Shown: positions 28,976 to 43,108, counted from the stretch's first letter. The stretch is DNA of 64,000 nucleotides from Eubacteriales bacterium (GCA_028692105.1 JAQUYC010000002.1:1-64000), one strand, 5' to 3'. The notes: generated from the sequence alone by a model not told the origin. Numbers and translations are program-made.

Positions 28976-31555
28976 ATGAATTTTGAAAAATTTACACAAA
29001 ATGCACAGTCAGCAGTAATCGACTGTCAAAACATAGGCGTGCAGGAAGGTCATCAGCAATTGGACGGTGAACATCTGCATCTTGCGCTGATGCAGCAGCA
29101 TGACGGATTGATTCCGAAGCTCATCAGTTACTCTAATATCTCTACCGCCGAGGTTATAAGCGAATTACAGACTGAGTTGGAACGTCTTCCGAAGGTGCAG
29201 GGCGGAAATGACAACATCTACACAACAAGACGTCTAAATCAGATCCTGATCAATGCGGAGAAGATTTCCGCAGATTTAAAAGATGAATATATCAGCGTGG
29301 AGCATCTTTATTTGGCATTATTGGAAGAAAAAAATACACCTTCGGCAAGGATATTCAAAAAACATAATATTACAAAGGATATATTTTTACAATCATTATC
29401 AAAGGTTAGGGGCAACCAGAGGGTAACGAATCAGAATCCAGAAGATAATTACGATGCACTGAATAAATATGGACGGGACTTGGTCGAACTTGCAAGACAG
29501 GGTAAGCTTGACCCTGTCATTGGAAGAGATTCTGAGATTAGACACACTATACAGATACTATCCAGAAGAACAAAGAATAATCCTGTATTGATCGGCGAAC
29601 CGGGTGTTGGTAAAACCGCGGTTGTGGAGGGCCTTGCACAAAGGATACTGAACGGTGATGTACCTGAAGGATTGAAGGATAAGACAATATATGCCCTGGA
29701 TATGGGTGCGCTGATTGCAGGTGCTAAATTCAGAGGAGAGTTTGAGGAAAGGCTTAAATCAGTATTAAATGAGATTGAAAAATCGGAAGGCCGAATCATA
29801 CTGTTTATCGATGAGATCCATAATATTGTAGGAGCCGGAAAAGCGGAAGGTTCTATGGATGCGGGAAACCTTTTGAAACCGAAGCTTGCAAGAGGAGAGC
29901 TGCATTGTATAGGTGCAACTACATTGGATGAATATCGCAAAAATATTGAAAAGGATGCCGCCCTGGAGAGACGCTTCCAGAAAATTCTTGTAGATCAGCC
30001 GACGGTAGAAGATACAATTTCTATACTAAGAGGGTTGAAGGAACGATTTGAAATTCATCACGGGGTAAGAATTACAGATAATGCGCTCATTGCGTGTGCA
30101 ATCCTCTCGGAAAGGTATATAAGCGATCGTTTCCTCCCGGATAAAGCTATAGACCTGATGGATGAGGCTGCCTCAAAGATTCGTACCGAGATCGACAGTA
30201 TGCCTGCTGAGCTGGATGAGATCGCAAGAAAAATAATGCAGCTGGAAATTGAAAAGCAGGCGCTTAGCAAAGAGACTGACAGCAATTCAAAAGCAAGGCT
30301 TGAAAACATAGAAAAGGAGCTTTCCGGGCTTAAGGAAGATAATCAATCTATGCGAGCACAATGGGAGAATGAGAAGAAATTTATAACAGATTTAAAAGCC
30401 TCAAAACAGAAGATAGAAGATGTCAAACTTCAGATAGAGGAAGCTGAAAGAAAATATGACCTGGAAAAGCTGGCTCAATTGAAATACGGGATTCTGCCGG
30501 AATTGGAAAAGAAACTGCAGGCAGATATGGAACTTAAAGAAGAATCTAAAGAAAAGAGGCTGCTGAAAGAAGAAGTAACAGAAGAGGAAATCGCAGAGGT
30601 TGTATCCAAATGGACGGGGATACCTGTCAGCCGACTGATGGAAGCAGAAAAAGAAAAGCTGCTTAGATTGGGAGAAGTACTACATCAGAGAGTTATCGGA
30701 CAGGATGAAGCTGTAACAGCGGTAGCTGAAGCCGTTTTAAGAGCAAGAGCCGGATTGAAGGCTGTCAACAAGCCAATTGGATCTTTCATATTTCTTGGAC
30801 CTACAGGGGTAGGAAAGACGGAACTTGCGAAAGCACTTTCCGAGGCGCTGTTTGATACAGAGAAGAATATGATCAGGATCGATATGTCTGAATATATGGA
30901 GAAACATGCGGTTTCAAGACTTATAGGTGCTCCTCCGGGATACGTTGGCTACGACGAGGGCGGTCAGCTGACAGAAGCTGTCAGAAGACGTCCGTACAGC
31001 GTAATACTATTTGATGAGATTGAAAAAGCTCATCCTGATGTGTTCAACATACTGCTTCAGCTGTTGGATGACGGCAGACTTACTGATAATCAAGGAAGAA
31101 CAGTCGACTTTAAAAATACTATAGTGATTATGACATCCAATATCGGAAGTCCCTATTTGATCGATAATATCTCACAGGATGGAGTGATTACAGAAGAAGT
31201 GAAAGAGACCGTCGAGAATGAGCTGAAGCGAAATTTCAGGCCGGAATTCCTTAACCGTATTGATGATATAGTGATATTCTCGCCGCTGACTGAGGAACAG
31301 ATAATGAAGATCATTGACATTTCAATGGTACACATACAGGAAAAGCTGAAAGAACGAAACATTACAGTAAAATTGACTGAATCAACTAAAAAATACATCG
31401 CAAGAGAGGCATATTCGCCGGCTTACGGCGCAAGACCGGTTAAAAGGTATCTTCAGAAGCATATCGAGACAGAAATAGCCTCCAAGATCATTAAAGGAGA
31501 GGTTCAGGACGGTGAAGAGATTACGATAGATATTAATAACGGCTTTAGGTTTTGA
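28976..31555 (+). CDS. clpB: ATP-dependent chaperone ClpB
   Basis: Two AAA modules ([37 protein letters not shown]), Clp N domain, middle coiled coil; ATG 28976 with agggggtg RBS. Confidence 0.96.
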   Translation: MNFEKFTQNAQSAVIDCQNIGVQEGHQQLDGEHLHLALMQQHDGLIPKLISYSNISTAEVISELQTELERLPKVQGGNDNIYTTRRLNQILINAEKISADLKDEYISVEHLYLALLEEKNTPSARIFKKHNITKDIFLQSLSKVRGNQRVTNQNPEDNYDALNKYGRDLVELARQGKLDPVIGRDSEIRHTIQILSRRTKNNPVLIGEPGVGKTAVVEGLAQRILNGDVPEGLKDKTIYALDMGALIAGAKFRGEFEERLKSVLNEIEKSEGRIILFIDEIHNIVGAGKAEGSMDAGNLLKPKLARGELHCIGATTLDEYRKNIEKDAALERRFQKILVDQPTVEDTISILRGLKERFEIHHGVRITDNALIACAILSERYISDRFLPDKAIDLMDEAASKIRTEIDSMPAELDEIARKIMQLEIEKQALSKETDSNSKARLENIEKELSGLKEDNQSMRAQWENEKKFITDLKASKQKIEDVKLQIEEAERKYDLEKLAQLKYGILPELEKKLQADMELKEESKEKRLLKEEVTEEEIAEVVSKWTGIPVSRLMEAEKEKLLRLGEVLHQRVIGQDEAVTAVAEAVLRARAGLKAVNKPIGSFIFLGPTGVGKTELAKALSEALFDTEKNMIRIDMSEYMEKHAVSRLIGAPPGYVGYDEGGQLTEAVRRRPYSVILFDEIEKAHPDVFNILLQLLDDGRLTDNQGRTVDFKNTIVIMTSNIGSPYLIDNISQDGVITEEVKETVENELKRNFRPEFLNRIDDIVIFSPLTEEQIMKIIDISMVHIQEKLKERNITVKLTESTKKYIAREAYSPAYGARPVKRYLQKHIETEIASKIIKGEVQDGEEITIDINNGFRF

Positions 31556-31615
31556 TCTAAGATAGCACAGAAACTTCGATAAGAAGAGGCTTCGCCAGTG
31601 AATTTAAATTCTACT

Positions 31616-32010
31616 GGGACTATCCCAAGTTTTGTGTAAACTCTAAAAATTGATGTAAGATATCAAGAAATAACGAAGGGTAAGGGCTATAAATACTGGT
31701 CCTTACCCTTTACCTGTATTATACAAATTCTTTTAAGCACGTCAAGAAAAACCGATGTTTTCGGACTATAATTTCTCTGTATCCTATGACAGCCGATTCC
31801 CGAAGCAACACCTGACGCATCATTTCTTTCATGAGCTCTTGGATGTCATTCGGATGTTTGATTGGATTGTCTTTAAGAAATCCCTGTATTAATTCCTGTC
31901 TTCTTTTGTCCTCTAAACTTTCATTTCTTCTTGCTATTTTAAAAACCTCCTGGCTGATGTATTTTATCTTACATCAACCAGGAGGTTTACACAAACTTTG
32001 AAACAGTCTC
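31616..32010 (-). mobile_element. Internally deleted IS256-family element, non-autonomous remnant with both ends
   Basis: Imperfect ~47-bp terminal inverted repeats (gggactatcccaagttttgtgtaaac...ttgatgtaagata against gagactgtttcaaagtttgtgtaaac...ttgatgtaagata). Confidence 0.75.
31719..31937 (-). pseudogene. N-terminal fragment of an IS256-family transposase; start codon position reads ATA
   Basis: Minus strand reads (ATA)ARRNESLEDKRRQELIQGFLKDNPIKHPNDIQELMKEMMRQVLLRESAVIGYREIIVRKHRFFLTCLKEFV*. Confidence 0.8.
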
Positions 32011-32040
32011 ATTAACACGGCCTGTCTCTCTCTCAATTAT

Positions 32041-32077
32041 ATTTATTTATAGTTATTTATAGTTATTTATAGTTATT
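32041..32077. repeat. Short tandem repeat, ~3.5 copies of atttatagtt
   Basis: ttatttatagttatttatagttatttatagttattta. Confidence 0.8.
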
Positions 32078-32574
32078 TAATTTGCTCCGCAGCATTTTTT
32101 GAATTTTTTTCCGCTGCCACATGGACAGGAATCGTTCCGCCCCGGCTTTTTATCCTTAACGACAGTTTTGGATTTTTTCCAGTTCATTACTATTTCCTGT
32201 CTTTTTTCTTCTGTAAGAATATTGTCCCACTGTGGAAGAGTATACAAATAGTCTGCGTTCGCTTCCAACATATTGAAATATAGCTTTTCATAATCAATCT
32301 CAAGACCTACTTCAGAGTTTTCATCGAATTCTTTAAAACTCTGCTCATTCTTCAGACTGGTATTAATACCATCAAGAAATCCCATAAAAATAACATGATC
32401 CGCCGCATATTTTTCTGAAAGATCCTTTAATGTGCCGGTAACATTCTTACCCGGATCATCTAATATTCCGCTATAGATCCTGGTCTCGGCAGAACTGTAT
32501 TTCTCCCAGAAATCATCAAAGGTTTCATCAGTCTGGCTGTTGATCAAATTTTGCCATTGCTCATACAAATTCAT
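32077..32574 (-). CDS. SEC-C metal-binding motif protein
   Basis: C-terminal PGRNDSCPCGSGKKFKKCCGAN. Confidence 0.85.
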   Translation of the reverse strand: MNLYEQWQNLINSQTDETFDDFWEKYSSAETRIYSGILDDPGKNVTGTLKDLSEKYAADHVIFMGFLDGINTSLKNEQSFKEFDENSEVGLEIDYEKLYFNMLEANADYLYTLPQWDNILTEEKRQEIVMNWKKSKTVVKDKKPGRNDSCPCGSGKKFKKCCGAN

Positions 32575-32602
32575 TGCATGTTTCCTCCAATTCGTGTGAT
32601 TA

Positions 32603-33892
32603 TTACATTACTCTGATTACGCTTTTTATTTCGCTGGCGAACTTTGATTTGCTGATTTTATCTAATGCCTCATCAAGTCTTGCTCTGGTTACTTCGTGAA
32701 GGATAAATATAAGGGGGACTTCTCTGTCGCTGTTTGCATCCTTTGATAGCTGCAAAACTGAATCAACACCTATGCCGAAAGCTCCAAAAGTTGTGGATAT
32801 GCTGCCTAAAACCCCGGGCACATCTTTCACCATCATGCTGACATAGTATTTATTCTGACCTTCACCCACAAATTTCAGCATCTTAACTGCTTTGGATTCC
32901 GAATAATGATCAAAAGCCGCACCCTTTGCGATTGCTTTCGAGATTTCTATCACATCACCCATCACCGCACTGCCGGTAGGCATCGGGCCTGCACCTTTAC
33001 CGTAAAACATCAGGTCATCCACCGCATTTCCGGCTGCAAAGACAGCGTTGAATTCATTGCTTACGGCTGCAAGAGGGTGACTCTTCGGTACGAAGGCAGG
33101 CTGAACATGAGCTTCTAATTGCTTCCCTGCCTTTTTAGCAGTAGCAAGCAGTTTGATCTTATATCCAAATTGATCCGCAAGCCGGATATCATTCTTTGAG
33201 ATACTTGTAATCCCTTCCGTCGGTATCTCCTCTGGAGGTACACGGATTCCAAAAACCAGTGAGATAAGGATAGAAAGTTTGTTGGCTACGTCTATTCCTT
33301 CCACATCCGCAGTCGGGTCTGCTTCAGCAAATCCTTTTTCCTGAGCTGTCTTCAGAACATCGGCATAATCCAGCCCGTATTCTGTCATCTGAGTCAGTAT
33401 ATAATTTGTCGTGCCATTAACGATTCCCAGTATCTCTTCAAATTCATTTGCAAGCAGTGCAGTGGTCAAGGCATTCAAAATCGGGATGCCTCCGCCGACA
33501 CTTGCTTCATAACGGAACATAACCTGATTTCTTTTAGCTGCATCCATGAAATCATCAAAATTTGCTGCTACCGCCGCTTTGTTGGCCGTAACCACATGTT
33601 TCCCGTTTTTTAGTGCCTTCAGCATGTAAGTGCTTGCCGGTTCGATCCCGCCAAGCAGTTCTACTACAATATCGATCGAGGGGTCCAGGAGAATATCATC
33701 AATGTTTTGTGTGAATTGATCAGAGGATACTTTTATATCTCTTTTCCTATTGATATCATTTACAAGTATTTTTGATATTTCAATTGAGAGACCCGTATTT
33801 GCTTCAATATGCTTCCGATTCATTTCTAAAGTCTTATATGTCCCGGTACCGACATTTCCAAAACCGAGGAGTCCTATTTTGATCGTTTCCAT
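32603..33892 (-). CDS. hom: Homoserine dehydrogenase with C-terminal ACT domain
   Basis: IGLLGFGNVGTGTYKTL; VTANKAAVA; GIVNGTTNYILTQM; C-terminal VKDVPGVLGSI. Confidence 0.95.
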   Translation of the reverse strand: METIKIGLLGFGNVGTGTYKTLEMNRKHIEANTGLSIEISKILVNDINRKRDIKVSSDQFTQNIDDILLDPSIDIVVELLGGIEPASTYMLKALKNGKHVVTANKAAVAANFDDFMDAAKRNQVMFRYEASVGGGIPILNALTTALLANEFEEILGIVNGTTNYILTQMTEYGLDYADVLKTAQEKGFAEADPTADVEGIDVANKLSILISLVFGIRVPPEEIPTEGITSISKNDIRLADQFGYKIKLLATAKKAGKQLEAHVQPAFVPKSHPLAAVSNEFNAVFAAGNAVDDLMFYGKGAGPMPTGSAVMGDVIEISKAIAKGAAFDHYSESKAVKMLKFVGEGQNKYYVSMMVKDVPGVLGSISTTFGAFGIGVDSVLQLSKDANSDREVPLIFILHEVTRARLDEALDKISKSKFASEIKSVIRVM

Positions 33893-34022
33893 ACAATAAC
33901 CTCCTGTTACTAGATTTCATCGTCTATTTTCAAAGTATTTAGGTATTATAATATATAATTGCAAAATTGTCTTTAAAAAATTACAAAAATTTATTATAGT
34001 GGTATAATAGAGGTGATGCAGA

Positions 34023-34493
34023 TTGACCATACATATTGTACTCGTGGAGCCTGAAATCCCGCCAAACACAGGAAATATTGCACGAACCTGCGCGGCGACC
34101 GGATCGAAGCTCCACCTGATAAAACCTTTAGGCTTCTCCATTGAAGATAAGCATCTTAAAAGAGCCGGTCTGGACTATTGGCCGTATGTTGTTTTAGAAG
34201 TGCATGAATGTCTGAATGATTTTATTGAAAAATATAAAGACATGCCTATGTACCTGGCAACAACAAAAGGAGTCAGAAATTACTCAAATGTTATTTATGA
34301 AGAAAATGTTATGCTTCTGTTTGGCAAAGAAACATCCGGACTCCCCAAGGATCTGCTTGATGAATTTAAAGATAGGACAATCCGGATCCCGATGAGCAAG
34401 GATACGAGATTACGTTCATTGAATCTGTCAAATTCGGTAAGTATAGTTTTGTTTGAAATTCTGAGGCAACACGAATTTCCAAATTTAGAATGA
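34023..34493 (+). CDS. trmL: tRNA (cytidine(34)-2'-O)-methyltransferase TrmL (SPOUT)
   Basis: VLVEPEIPPNTGNIARTCAATGSKLHLIKPLGF; LLFGKETSGLP; IRIPM...RSLNLSNSVSI. Confidence 0.93.
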   Translation: MTIHIVLVEPEIPPNTGNIARTCAATGSKLHLIKPLGFSIEDKHLKRAGLDYWPYVVLEVHECLNDFIEKYKDMPMYLATTKGVRNYSNVIYEENVMLLFGKETSGLPKDLLDEFKDRTIRIPMSKDTRLRSLNLSNSVSIVLFEILRQHEFPNLE

Positions 34494-34527
34494 AGAGTTT
34501 GAAAAACCTTTAATAATGAGGTGCATT

Positions 34528-35967
34528 ATGAGATTAGGCTACGACTTAACAATTGAACAATCACAGAAACTGGTAATGACACCGGAGCTTATTCAAGCAA
34601 TCCAAATACTGCAATTTAATACACAGGAACTGGAAAGCTATGTGGAAGAACAATTACTGACAAATCCAATTCTGGAAATATCAGCATCTTCTTCTGCAGA
34701 TTCAACAGATGGAGAAAATGAAAAATCTGAAAAGGACCGCGCTGAAAAATCTGAAGATTTCCAGGAAAAAGATAACCAGGAAATTGATTGGGCGGAGCAT
34801 TTTAAAGAAAAGCAATACGATGACATAAGCTACAGGCAGTGGGAATACAATTCAGATAATAATGACTATACATATGAGCAATATGTACCTTCAAGAATTA
34901 CACTTACTGAGCATTTGATGTTTCAGCTGCAGTTCGCTCCGATCAAACACAGCTGCAGAAACATAGGCAGGTATATTATCGAATCTCTTGATGAAAATGG
35001 TTATATGACATTGGATACAGAGGAAATTGCTAAAGAACTTGGAGTCAGTCCGGACAAGGTGAGAATTGTTTTGGATGCGATTCATGGACTCGAACCGATA
35101 GGTGTTGGGGCAAGAAATCTGAAGGAATGTCTTTTGATTCAGCTTAAACATCAAGGAAACCATAATCCCATGATCGAGGAAGTGATCAATAATTATCTTG
35201 AGGATATAGCGGGCAACCGGCTTAATAATATTGCCAAGGCATTGAATGCCACTGTTAAGGAGGTCCAGGAAATTGCAGACATTATTAAAGGTCTTGAGCC
35301 TAAGCCGGGCAGGCAGTTCAGTTCAGCTGCCGATGAAAACCGTTATATCATCCCTGATGTGACTGTGGAAAAAATAGATGGTGAATACGTGGTTACTGTC
35401 AACGAAAGCAGTGCGCCGAGTCTTACCATAAATAATTACTATCAAAAAATGCTGATAAATTCCGACAAGGAATCCAACATTTCCAAATTTTTAACAGGTC
35501 GCTTAAACTCGGCTTTATGGCTTATCAAAAGCATAGAACAGCGAAAACAGACAGTATACAATGTAGTCAGTGCAGTTGTTAAATATCAGATAGATTTTTT
35601 TGAAGAAGGTCCAAAATATTTGAAAACACTGACCTTAAAGCAGATAGCTGATGAGGTGGGTATTCATGAGTCTACTGTGAGCCGCTCTATTAACGGCAAG
35701 TATATGCAGAGCCCAAGAGGCATGTTTGAAATCAAGTATTTTTTTACAAGCGGTGTATCCGGAAACAGCGGCGAGGGAATTTCGTCAGAAAGCATAAAAA
35801 CTTTTATCAAGGAGATAGTAGAAAATGAAGATCCAAAAGCACCGCTAAGTGATCAGTGCATGGCGGAGCTGCTGGCAGAACGGGGAATTGATATTTCCAG
35901 ACGCACAATAGCAAAATACAGAGATGAAATGTGTCTGCCGTCTTCCTCAAAAAGAAAGAGATACTAG
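34528..35967 (+). CDS. rpoN: RNA polymerase sigma-54 factor
   Basis: N-terminal Q-rich activator-interaction region; HESTVSRSINGKY; RpoN box ISRRTIAKYRDEM. Confidence 0.94.
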   Translation: MRLGYDLTIEQSQKLVMTPELIQAIQILQFNTQELESYVEEQLLTNPILEISASSSADSTDGENEKSEKDRAEKSEDFQEKDNQEIDWAEHFKEKQYDDISYRQWEYNSDNNDYTYEQYVPSRITLTEHLMFQLQFAPIKHSCRNIGRYIIESLDENGYMTLDTEEIAKELGVSPDKVRIVLDAIHGLEPIGVGARNLKECLLIQLKHQGNHNPMIEEVINNYLEDIAGNRLNNIAKALNATVKEVQEIADIIKGLEPKPGRQFSSAADENRYIIPDVTVEKIDGEYVVTVNESSAPSLTINNYYQKMLINSDKESNISKFLTGRLNSALWLIKSIEQRKQTVYNVVSAVVKYQIDFFEEGPKYLKTLTLKQIADEVGIHESTVSRSINGKYMQSPRGMFEIKYFFTSGVSGNSGEGISSESIKTFIKEIVENEDPKAPLSDQCMAELLAERGIDISRRTIAKYRDEMCLPSSSKRKRY

Positions 35968-36043
35968 TGGGATAATGCTTTTAATCGTTATTAGTATAGT
36001 GTTCAACAGACGAAAGAATTTGTTTAGATAGGAGGAATAAAGT

Positions 36044-37054
36044 ATGAAAACAAAAATTGGCATTAATGGATTCGGCAGGATCGGAAGGAATGCATTTAAA
36101 GTTGCAATGTCCAGAAACACAGATTTCGAAATAGTTGCAATAAATGACATAACGAACCCTGCAACGTTAGCTCATCTCTTGAAATATGACAGCTGTTTCG
36201 GTAAATTTGACGGAACCGTTGAAGCAAAGACAGATGCCATAATTGTAAACGGAAAAGAAATCAAAATCCTTGCTTTGAGGAACCCGGAGGAGCTTCCCTG
36301 GAGAGATATGGGCGTTGAGCTTGTATTGGAATCAACCGGACTGTTTACAAAAAAGCCTGATGCAGAGAAACATATCAAGGCCGGTGCTAAGAAGGTCGTC
36401 ATTTCTGCTCCCGCAACGGATGAAGATATAACAGTTGTTATGGGCGTCAATGAGTCGATGTATGACCCGCAGACACATCACATAATATCAAATGCATCTT
36501 GCACAACTAATTGTCTGGCGCCGTTTGCAAAGGTTATTGATCAGGAATTCGGCATCGTAAGAGGATTGATGACTACCATACACTCTTATACAAACGATCA
36601 GAAAATCCTGGATCTGCCACATTCCGATTTAAGAAGGGCAAGGGCGGCGGCAGTTTCTATTATTCCGACGACAACGGGAGCAGCGAAGGCTGTGTCACTC
36701 GTACTTCCTCAGCTTCAGGGCAAGCTGAACGGAATGGCAATGCGTGTGCCTACACCTGCGGTATCAGTTGTAGATATCGTACTTGAACTAAAAAAGAATG
36801 TTACAAAAGAAGAAGTAAACACGGCATTAAAGAATGCATCAGAAGGCGAAATGAATGGTATTTTGGGATATACCGAGGAACCGCTCGTTTCCATAGATTT
36901 CAAAGCAGACGAAAGATCTTCCATTATAGATGGATTGTCAACTATGGTTCTTGAGGATAATCTGGTAAAGATGGTCTCTTGGTATGATAATGAATGGGGG
37001 TATTCCAACAGGGTAGTTGATCTTATTGAATATGTGATAAGTGAAGGTCTGTGA
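36044..37054 (+). CDS. gap: Glyceraldehyde-3-phosphate dehydrogenase, type I
   Basis: [35 protein letters not shown]. Confidence 0.97.
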   Translation: MKTKIGINGFGRIGRNAFKVAMSRNTDFEIVAINDITNPATLAHLLKYDSCFGKFDGTVEAKTDAIIVNGKEIKILALRNPEELPWRDMGVELVLESTGLFTKKPDAEKHIKAGAKKVVISAPATDEDITVVMGVNESMYDPQTHHIISNASCTTNCLAPFAKVIDQEFGIVRGLMTTIHSYTNDQKILDLPHSDLRRARAAAVSIIPTTTGAAKAVSLVLPQLQGKLNGMAMRVPTPAVSVVDIVLELKKNVTKEEVNTALKNASEGEMNGILGYTEEPLVSIDFKADERSSIIDGLSTMVLEDNLVKMVSWYDNEWGYSNRVVDLIEYVISEGL

Positions 37055-37056
37055 TA

Positions 37057-38264
37057 ATGATGAAGAAGACGGTAAAAGATATTGACATTAAGAACAGAAA
37101 GGTAATCGTCCGCTGTGATTTTAATGTACCGCAGGACAAGAACGGTAGCATAACGGACGATATCCGGATAAGGAGCAGCCTGCCAACCATCAGGTATCTT
37201 ATAGATCATGGAGCCAAAGTAATTCTGATGTCTCACCTGGGAAGACCGGAGGGCGAGGCAGATATGAAATATACACTTAAGCCCGTTGCAGACAGGCTTT
37301 CTGAATTGCTTGGAAAAAGCGTTCTATTCATCAGTGCACCGGAAGTAGTAAACGGCAAGGTTATAAAAGCTGCTGAAGAACTCACTTCAGGCGACGTCAT
37401 GCTTTTGGAAAACGTAAGGTTCCGCAGAGAAGAAACAAAGAATGGGGCAAATTTTTCAAAGGAACTTGCAGCGCTGGCAGAGATTTTTGTAAACGATGCT
37501 TTTGGAACGGCACACAGAGCGCACTCTTCAACGGCAGGCATCGCAGAATATCTTCCGGCAGTTTCCGGTTTTCTGATTGAAAATGAGGTGAAATTCCTTG
37601 GAAATGCAGTTGAATCGCCGGAAAGGCCATTTATGGCAATACTGGGAGGCGCAAAAGTCGGAGATAAAATCCCGGTAATCGAAAACCTGATGAACAAAGT
37701 CGATACTTTTATGATTGGAGGAGGTATGGCATATACCTTCCTGAAAGCGAAGGGATACGAAATCGGAAAATCCATTCTTGATAAAGAAAAGGTTGGTTTA
37801 GCCGGTGAGCTTATGAAAAAAGCGGAAGAAAAGGGTGTCAAACTGCTGCTTCCTGTCGATATCATCGCCGCGAAGGAATTCAGCAACGATTCCGAAAGAG
37901 CAGAATTCGACTGCGGCAGCATCCCGCAAGAATGGATGGGGCTGGACATAGGACCGAAGACAGCCGGGCTTTTCAGGGAGGAGATCATGAAATCCGGAAC
38001 CGTCATTTGGAACGGGCCTATGGGTGTTTTCGAAATGCCGAATTATGCAAAAGGCACCATAAAGATCGCAGAAGCGCTAGCTGACAGCAATGCGGTTACA
38101 ATCATTGGCGGAGGTGATTCAGCAGCGGCGGTTGAACAGTTTGGAATGGCAGGTAAAATGACACATATCTCTACCGGAGGCGGTGCTTCACTTGAATACC
38201 TGGAAGGCAGAGAACTCCCCGGTATTGCAGTGCTGCAGGACAAAGAATCATGTGGAGGTGACAA

Positions 38265-38268
<4 letters not shown>
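37057..38268 (+). CDS. pgk: Phosphoglycerate kinase
   Basis: [37 protein letters not shown]. Confidence 0.97.
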
Positions 38269-40317
<2,049 letters not shown>

Positions 40318-40456
40318 CATTTCAATTTTTATCTGTCCGGTTTAATAAACTGTATCATTAAATTTAATTTTGGCATTGATTAATATAAGCGGTTATGGTA
40401 CAATACAAAAGTTAAATTCATATGGACAAAGTCAAATTCATATAGGAGGTGCAGAG

Positions 40457-40687
40457 TTGCAAACATTTTTTATGATATTGCTTTCAGTCGCCAGTATTGT
40501 TTTAATAGCAAGCATACTGCTTCAGTCCGGAAACAGTGCGGGCTTGTCAGGTTCAATAGGCGGCGGAGCTGAACAGCTTTTCGGCAAAAAGAAGAGCAGG
40601 GGCTATGAAGCAATATTAAGTAAAGTCAGCACAATAGGTGCAGTTGTCTTTATATTATGTTCACTTATACTGGTCGCTATTGAGTAA
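40457..40687 (+). CDS. secG: Preprotein translocase subunit SecG
   Basis: MQTFFMILLSVASIVLIASILLQSGNSAGLSGSIGGGAEQLFGKKKSRG; aggaggtg RBS before TTG 40457 (track start 40370 less likely). Confidence 0.9.
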   Translation: MQTFFMILLSVASIVLIASILLQSGNSAGLSGSIGGGAEQLFGKKKSRGYEAILSKVSTIGAVVFILCSLILVAIE

Positions 40688-40755
40688 TATGGTTATGGTA
40701 ATTTATATTAATAAAATATATTAAGTTAATAAGCTTTTAACCATAGGACTGTTTT

Positions 40756-40778
40756 GGAGGTGCTTATGCGCCTCTTTA
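40756..40778 (+). terminator. Possible weak terminator between secG and hppA
   Basis: ggaggtgc-ttat-gcgcctcttta. Confidence 0.4.
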
Positions 40779-40810
40779 TATTGTTACTATATTAGGGAGG
40801 AATAAAGATT

Positions 40811-42838
40811 ATGATTCAATTAGCTTATTCAGCCCCGGTGGCAGCTATTATTGCATTGATTGTTGCATATGGCTTAGCTTCCTGGGTGGGCAAAATGGAT
40901 CCGGGTACGGATCGTATGCAGGAAATCTCAGGCTTTATTAGAGAAGGAGCAATGGCCTTTTTAAGGCGCGAGTACCAGTACATGGTTGTTGTTATTGCAA
41001 TTATTTTTCTTGTTGTAGGATTTGCTATCAATTGGACTACAGCAATACTGTACATATTTGGTGCACTATTCTCTATCCTTGCAGGTTTCTTTGGGATGAC
41101 AGTTGCTACAAAAGGAAATACGAGAACCGCAGCGGCAGCTATGTCAAGCGGGATGAACAAAGCACTCAAGGTCGCCTTCAGAAGCGGCGCTGTTATGGGT
41201 CTTTGCGTAGCAGGTCTCGGTCTTTTAGGACTTGGTGTTATTTTTGTTATTATGGGTGTAGACTCAGCGTCTGTCGTAACAGGCTTCAGCTTGGGGGCTT
41301 CATCAATGGCACTGTTTGGACGTGTAGGCGGCGGTATTTATACTAAAGCTGCAGACGTAGGTGCTGACCTTGTAGGGAAGGTTGAAGCAGGTATACCTGA
41401 GGATGACCCGAGAAACCCTGCGGTAATAGCAGATAATGTAGGCGACAATGTAGGCGATGTTGCAGGTATGGGATCTGACTTATTTGAATCTTATGTAGGC
41501 TCTATTGTTTCGGCATTAACTTTGGCAGTCATTATACCCACTATAACTCCAAAGTTCGGCGAACCATTTGCATTGCCTGCTCTTGAAGGCTGCGTATTCC
41601 CGCTGACACTTTCAGCGATTGGGATCATAGCTTCAATTATAGGAGTACTGTGCGTGCGCGGCGGCGAGAAGGGAAATCCTGCTGCTGCGATGAATGCTGG
41701 AACATATATAAGCAGTGCAATTGTTATTATATCTTCTTTTATATTAAGCGATGTATTCTTTGACAATTTCAACTGCGCAATAGCCATAATATCCGGCTTG
41801 GTAGTTGGAATAGTTATAGGTAAAGTAACAGAGATTTATACATCCAGTGATTACAAACATGTAAAGGAGATCTCAGCGCAGTCTCAAACGGGATCGGCTA
41901 CAACAATAATCAGCGGATTGGGTGTTGGTATGCTTTCCACCGTATGGCCTTTGCTTTTTATCGCTGTCGGTATTTTAGTTGCTGACGCATATGCAGGATT
42001 ATACGGAATTGCTTTGGCAGCTGTCGGTATGCTTTCCACTACAGGTATGGTCGTAGCGGTTGATGCATATGGTCCGGTATCTGACAACGCAGGAGGCATT
42101 GCAGAAATGGCAGAACTTCCTCATGATGTAAGAACTATTACAGACAAGCTTGATTCAGTTGGAAACACAACAGCAGCTATAGGAAAGGGATTTGCCATAG
42201 GATCTGCGGCACTTACTGCATTAGCATTGTTTGCATCATACTCTCAGGTTGCTCAGCTTAAGGAAATCAGTCTGCTATCACCACTTGTAGTTTCAGGTTT
42301 GTTTATCGGCGCGATGCTTCCGTTCCTGTTCTCCGCAATGACCATCAACTCGGTGGGTAAAGCGGCTAAAAATATGATTGAAGAAGTTAGAAGACAATTC
42401 CGTGAAGATTCCGGCATCATGGCAGGAACATCAAAACCGGAATATGCAAAATGCGTTGATATCAGCACAAAGGCCGCATTAAAAGAAATGATGGCTCCGG
42501 GTTTGCTGGCAATCCTTGCACCGTTAGCAGTCGGTATCTTGATGGGTGCTGAAGCATTGGGCGGAATGCTGGCAGGTTCGCTTGTATCCGGTGTCGTTCT
42601 TGCAATAATGATGGCAAATGCTGGCGGAGCATGGGATAATGCGAAGAAATATATAGAAGAAGGTAATTTTGGCGGAAAAGGAAGCGAGGCTCATAAGGCC
42701 GGAGTCGTTGGAGACACCGTTGGTGATCCTCTCAAGGATACAGCAGGACCTTCCATCAATATCCTCATCAAATTAATGACGATTATAGCCCTTGTATTTG
42801 CACCGGTTTTCGTTGCAATCGACGGATTACTTGTATAA
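40811..42838 (+). CDS. hppA: Membrane-bound pyrophosphatase (ion-pumping), K+-dependent type by motif
   Basis: [59 protein letters not shown]. Confidence 0.95.
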   Translation: MIQLAYSAPVAAIIALIVAYGLASWVGKMDPGTDRMQEISGFIREGAMAFLRREYQYMVVVIAIIFLVVGFAINWTTAILYIFGALFSILAGFFGMTVATKGNTRTAAAAMSSGMNKALKVAFRSGAVMGLCVAGLGLLGLGVIFVIMGVDSASVVTGFSLGASSMALFGRVGGGIYTKAADVGADLVGKVEAGIPEDDPRNPAVIADNVGDNVGDVAGMGSDLFESYVGSIVSALTLAVIIPTITPKFGEPFALPALEGCVFPLTLSAIGIIASIIGVLCVRGGEKGNPAAAMNAGTYISSAIVIISSFILSDVFFDNFNCAIAIISGLVVGIVIGKVTEIYTSSDYKHVKEISAQSQTGSATTIISGLGVGMLSTVWPLLFIAVGILVADAYAGLYGIALAAVGMLSTTGMVVAVDAYGPVSDNAGGIAEMAELPHDVRTITDKLDSVGNTTAAIGKGFAIGSAALTALALFASYSQVAQLKEISLLSPLVVSGLFIGAMLPFLFSAMTINSVGKAAKNMIEEVRRQFREDSGIMAGTSKPEYAKCVDISTKAALKEMMAPGLLAILAPLAVGILMGAEALGGMLAGSLVSGVVLAIMMANAGGAWDNAKKYIEEGNFGGKGSEAHKAGVVGDTVGDPLKDTAGPSINILIKLMTIIALVFAPVFVAIDGLLV

Positions 42839-42867
42839 AAATTAAGTTTATTTTAAAATTCAACATA

Positions 42868-42895
42868 AAGCCCCTGTTTTTTCGGGGGCTTTTGT
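42868..42895 (+). terminator. Rho-independent terminator after hppA
   Basis: aagcccctgttttttcgggggcttttgtt. Confidence 0.85.
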
Positions 42896-43033
42896 TAAAT
42901 AATCAGAGCTGCCAAACAGCTTATGCACCGATCGGCTAAAATGGCCAAAAATAAGTACATATTTGTTGACAAAAGCTAAAAAAGACATTAACATTAGTTT
43001 TAATTAACAAAAGAAATCATACGAGGAGAATTT

Positions 43034-43108
43034 GTGATTTCTTGCATAAGTTCGCTGGTCATTTGTATGACAAAGTGGGCGAACCAAAATATGAAGGTGG
43101 TGTATTAA
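43034..43108 (+). CDS. Candidate short leader ORF upstream of livK (speculative)
   Basis: gaggag RBS 5 nt before GTG; MISCISSLVICMTKWANQNMKVVY*; stop 5 nt before livK ATG. Confidence 0.3.
   Translation: MISCISSLVICMTKWANQNMKVVY

Noticed and set aside
37233-38006. 257-aa minus-strand ORF opposite pgk
   Set aside because: Low-complexity Ser/Phe-rich antisense translation of a clearly coding pgk gene.
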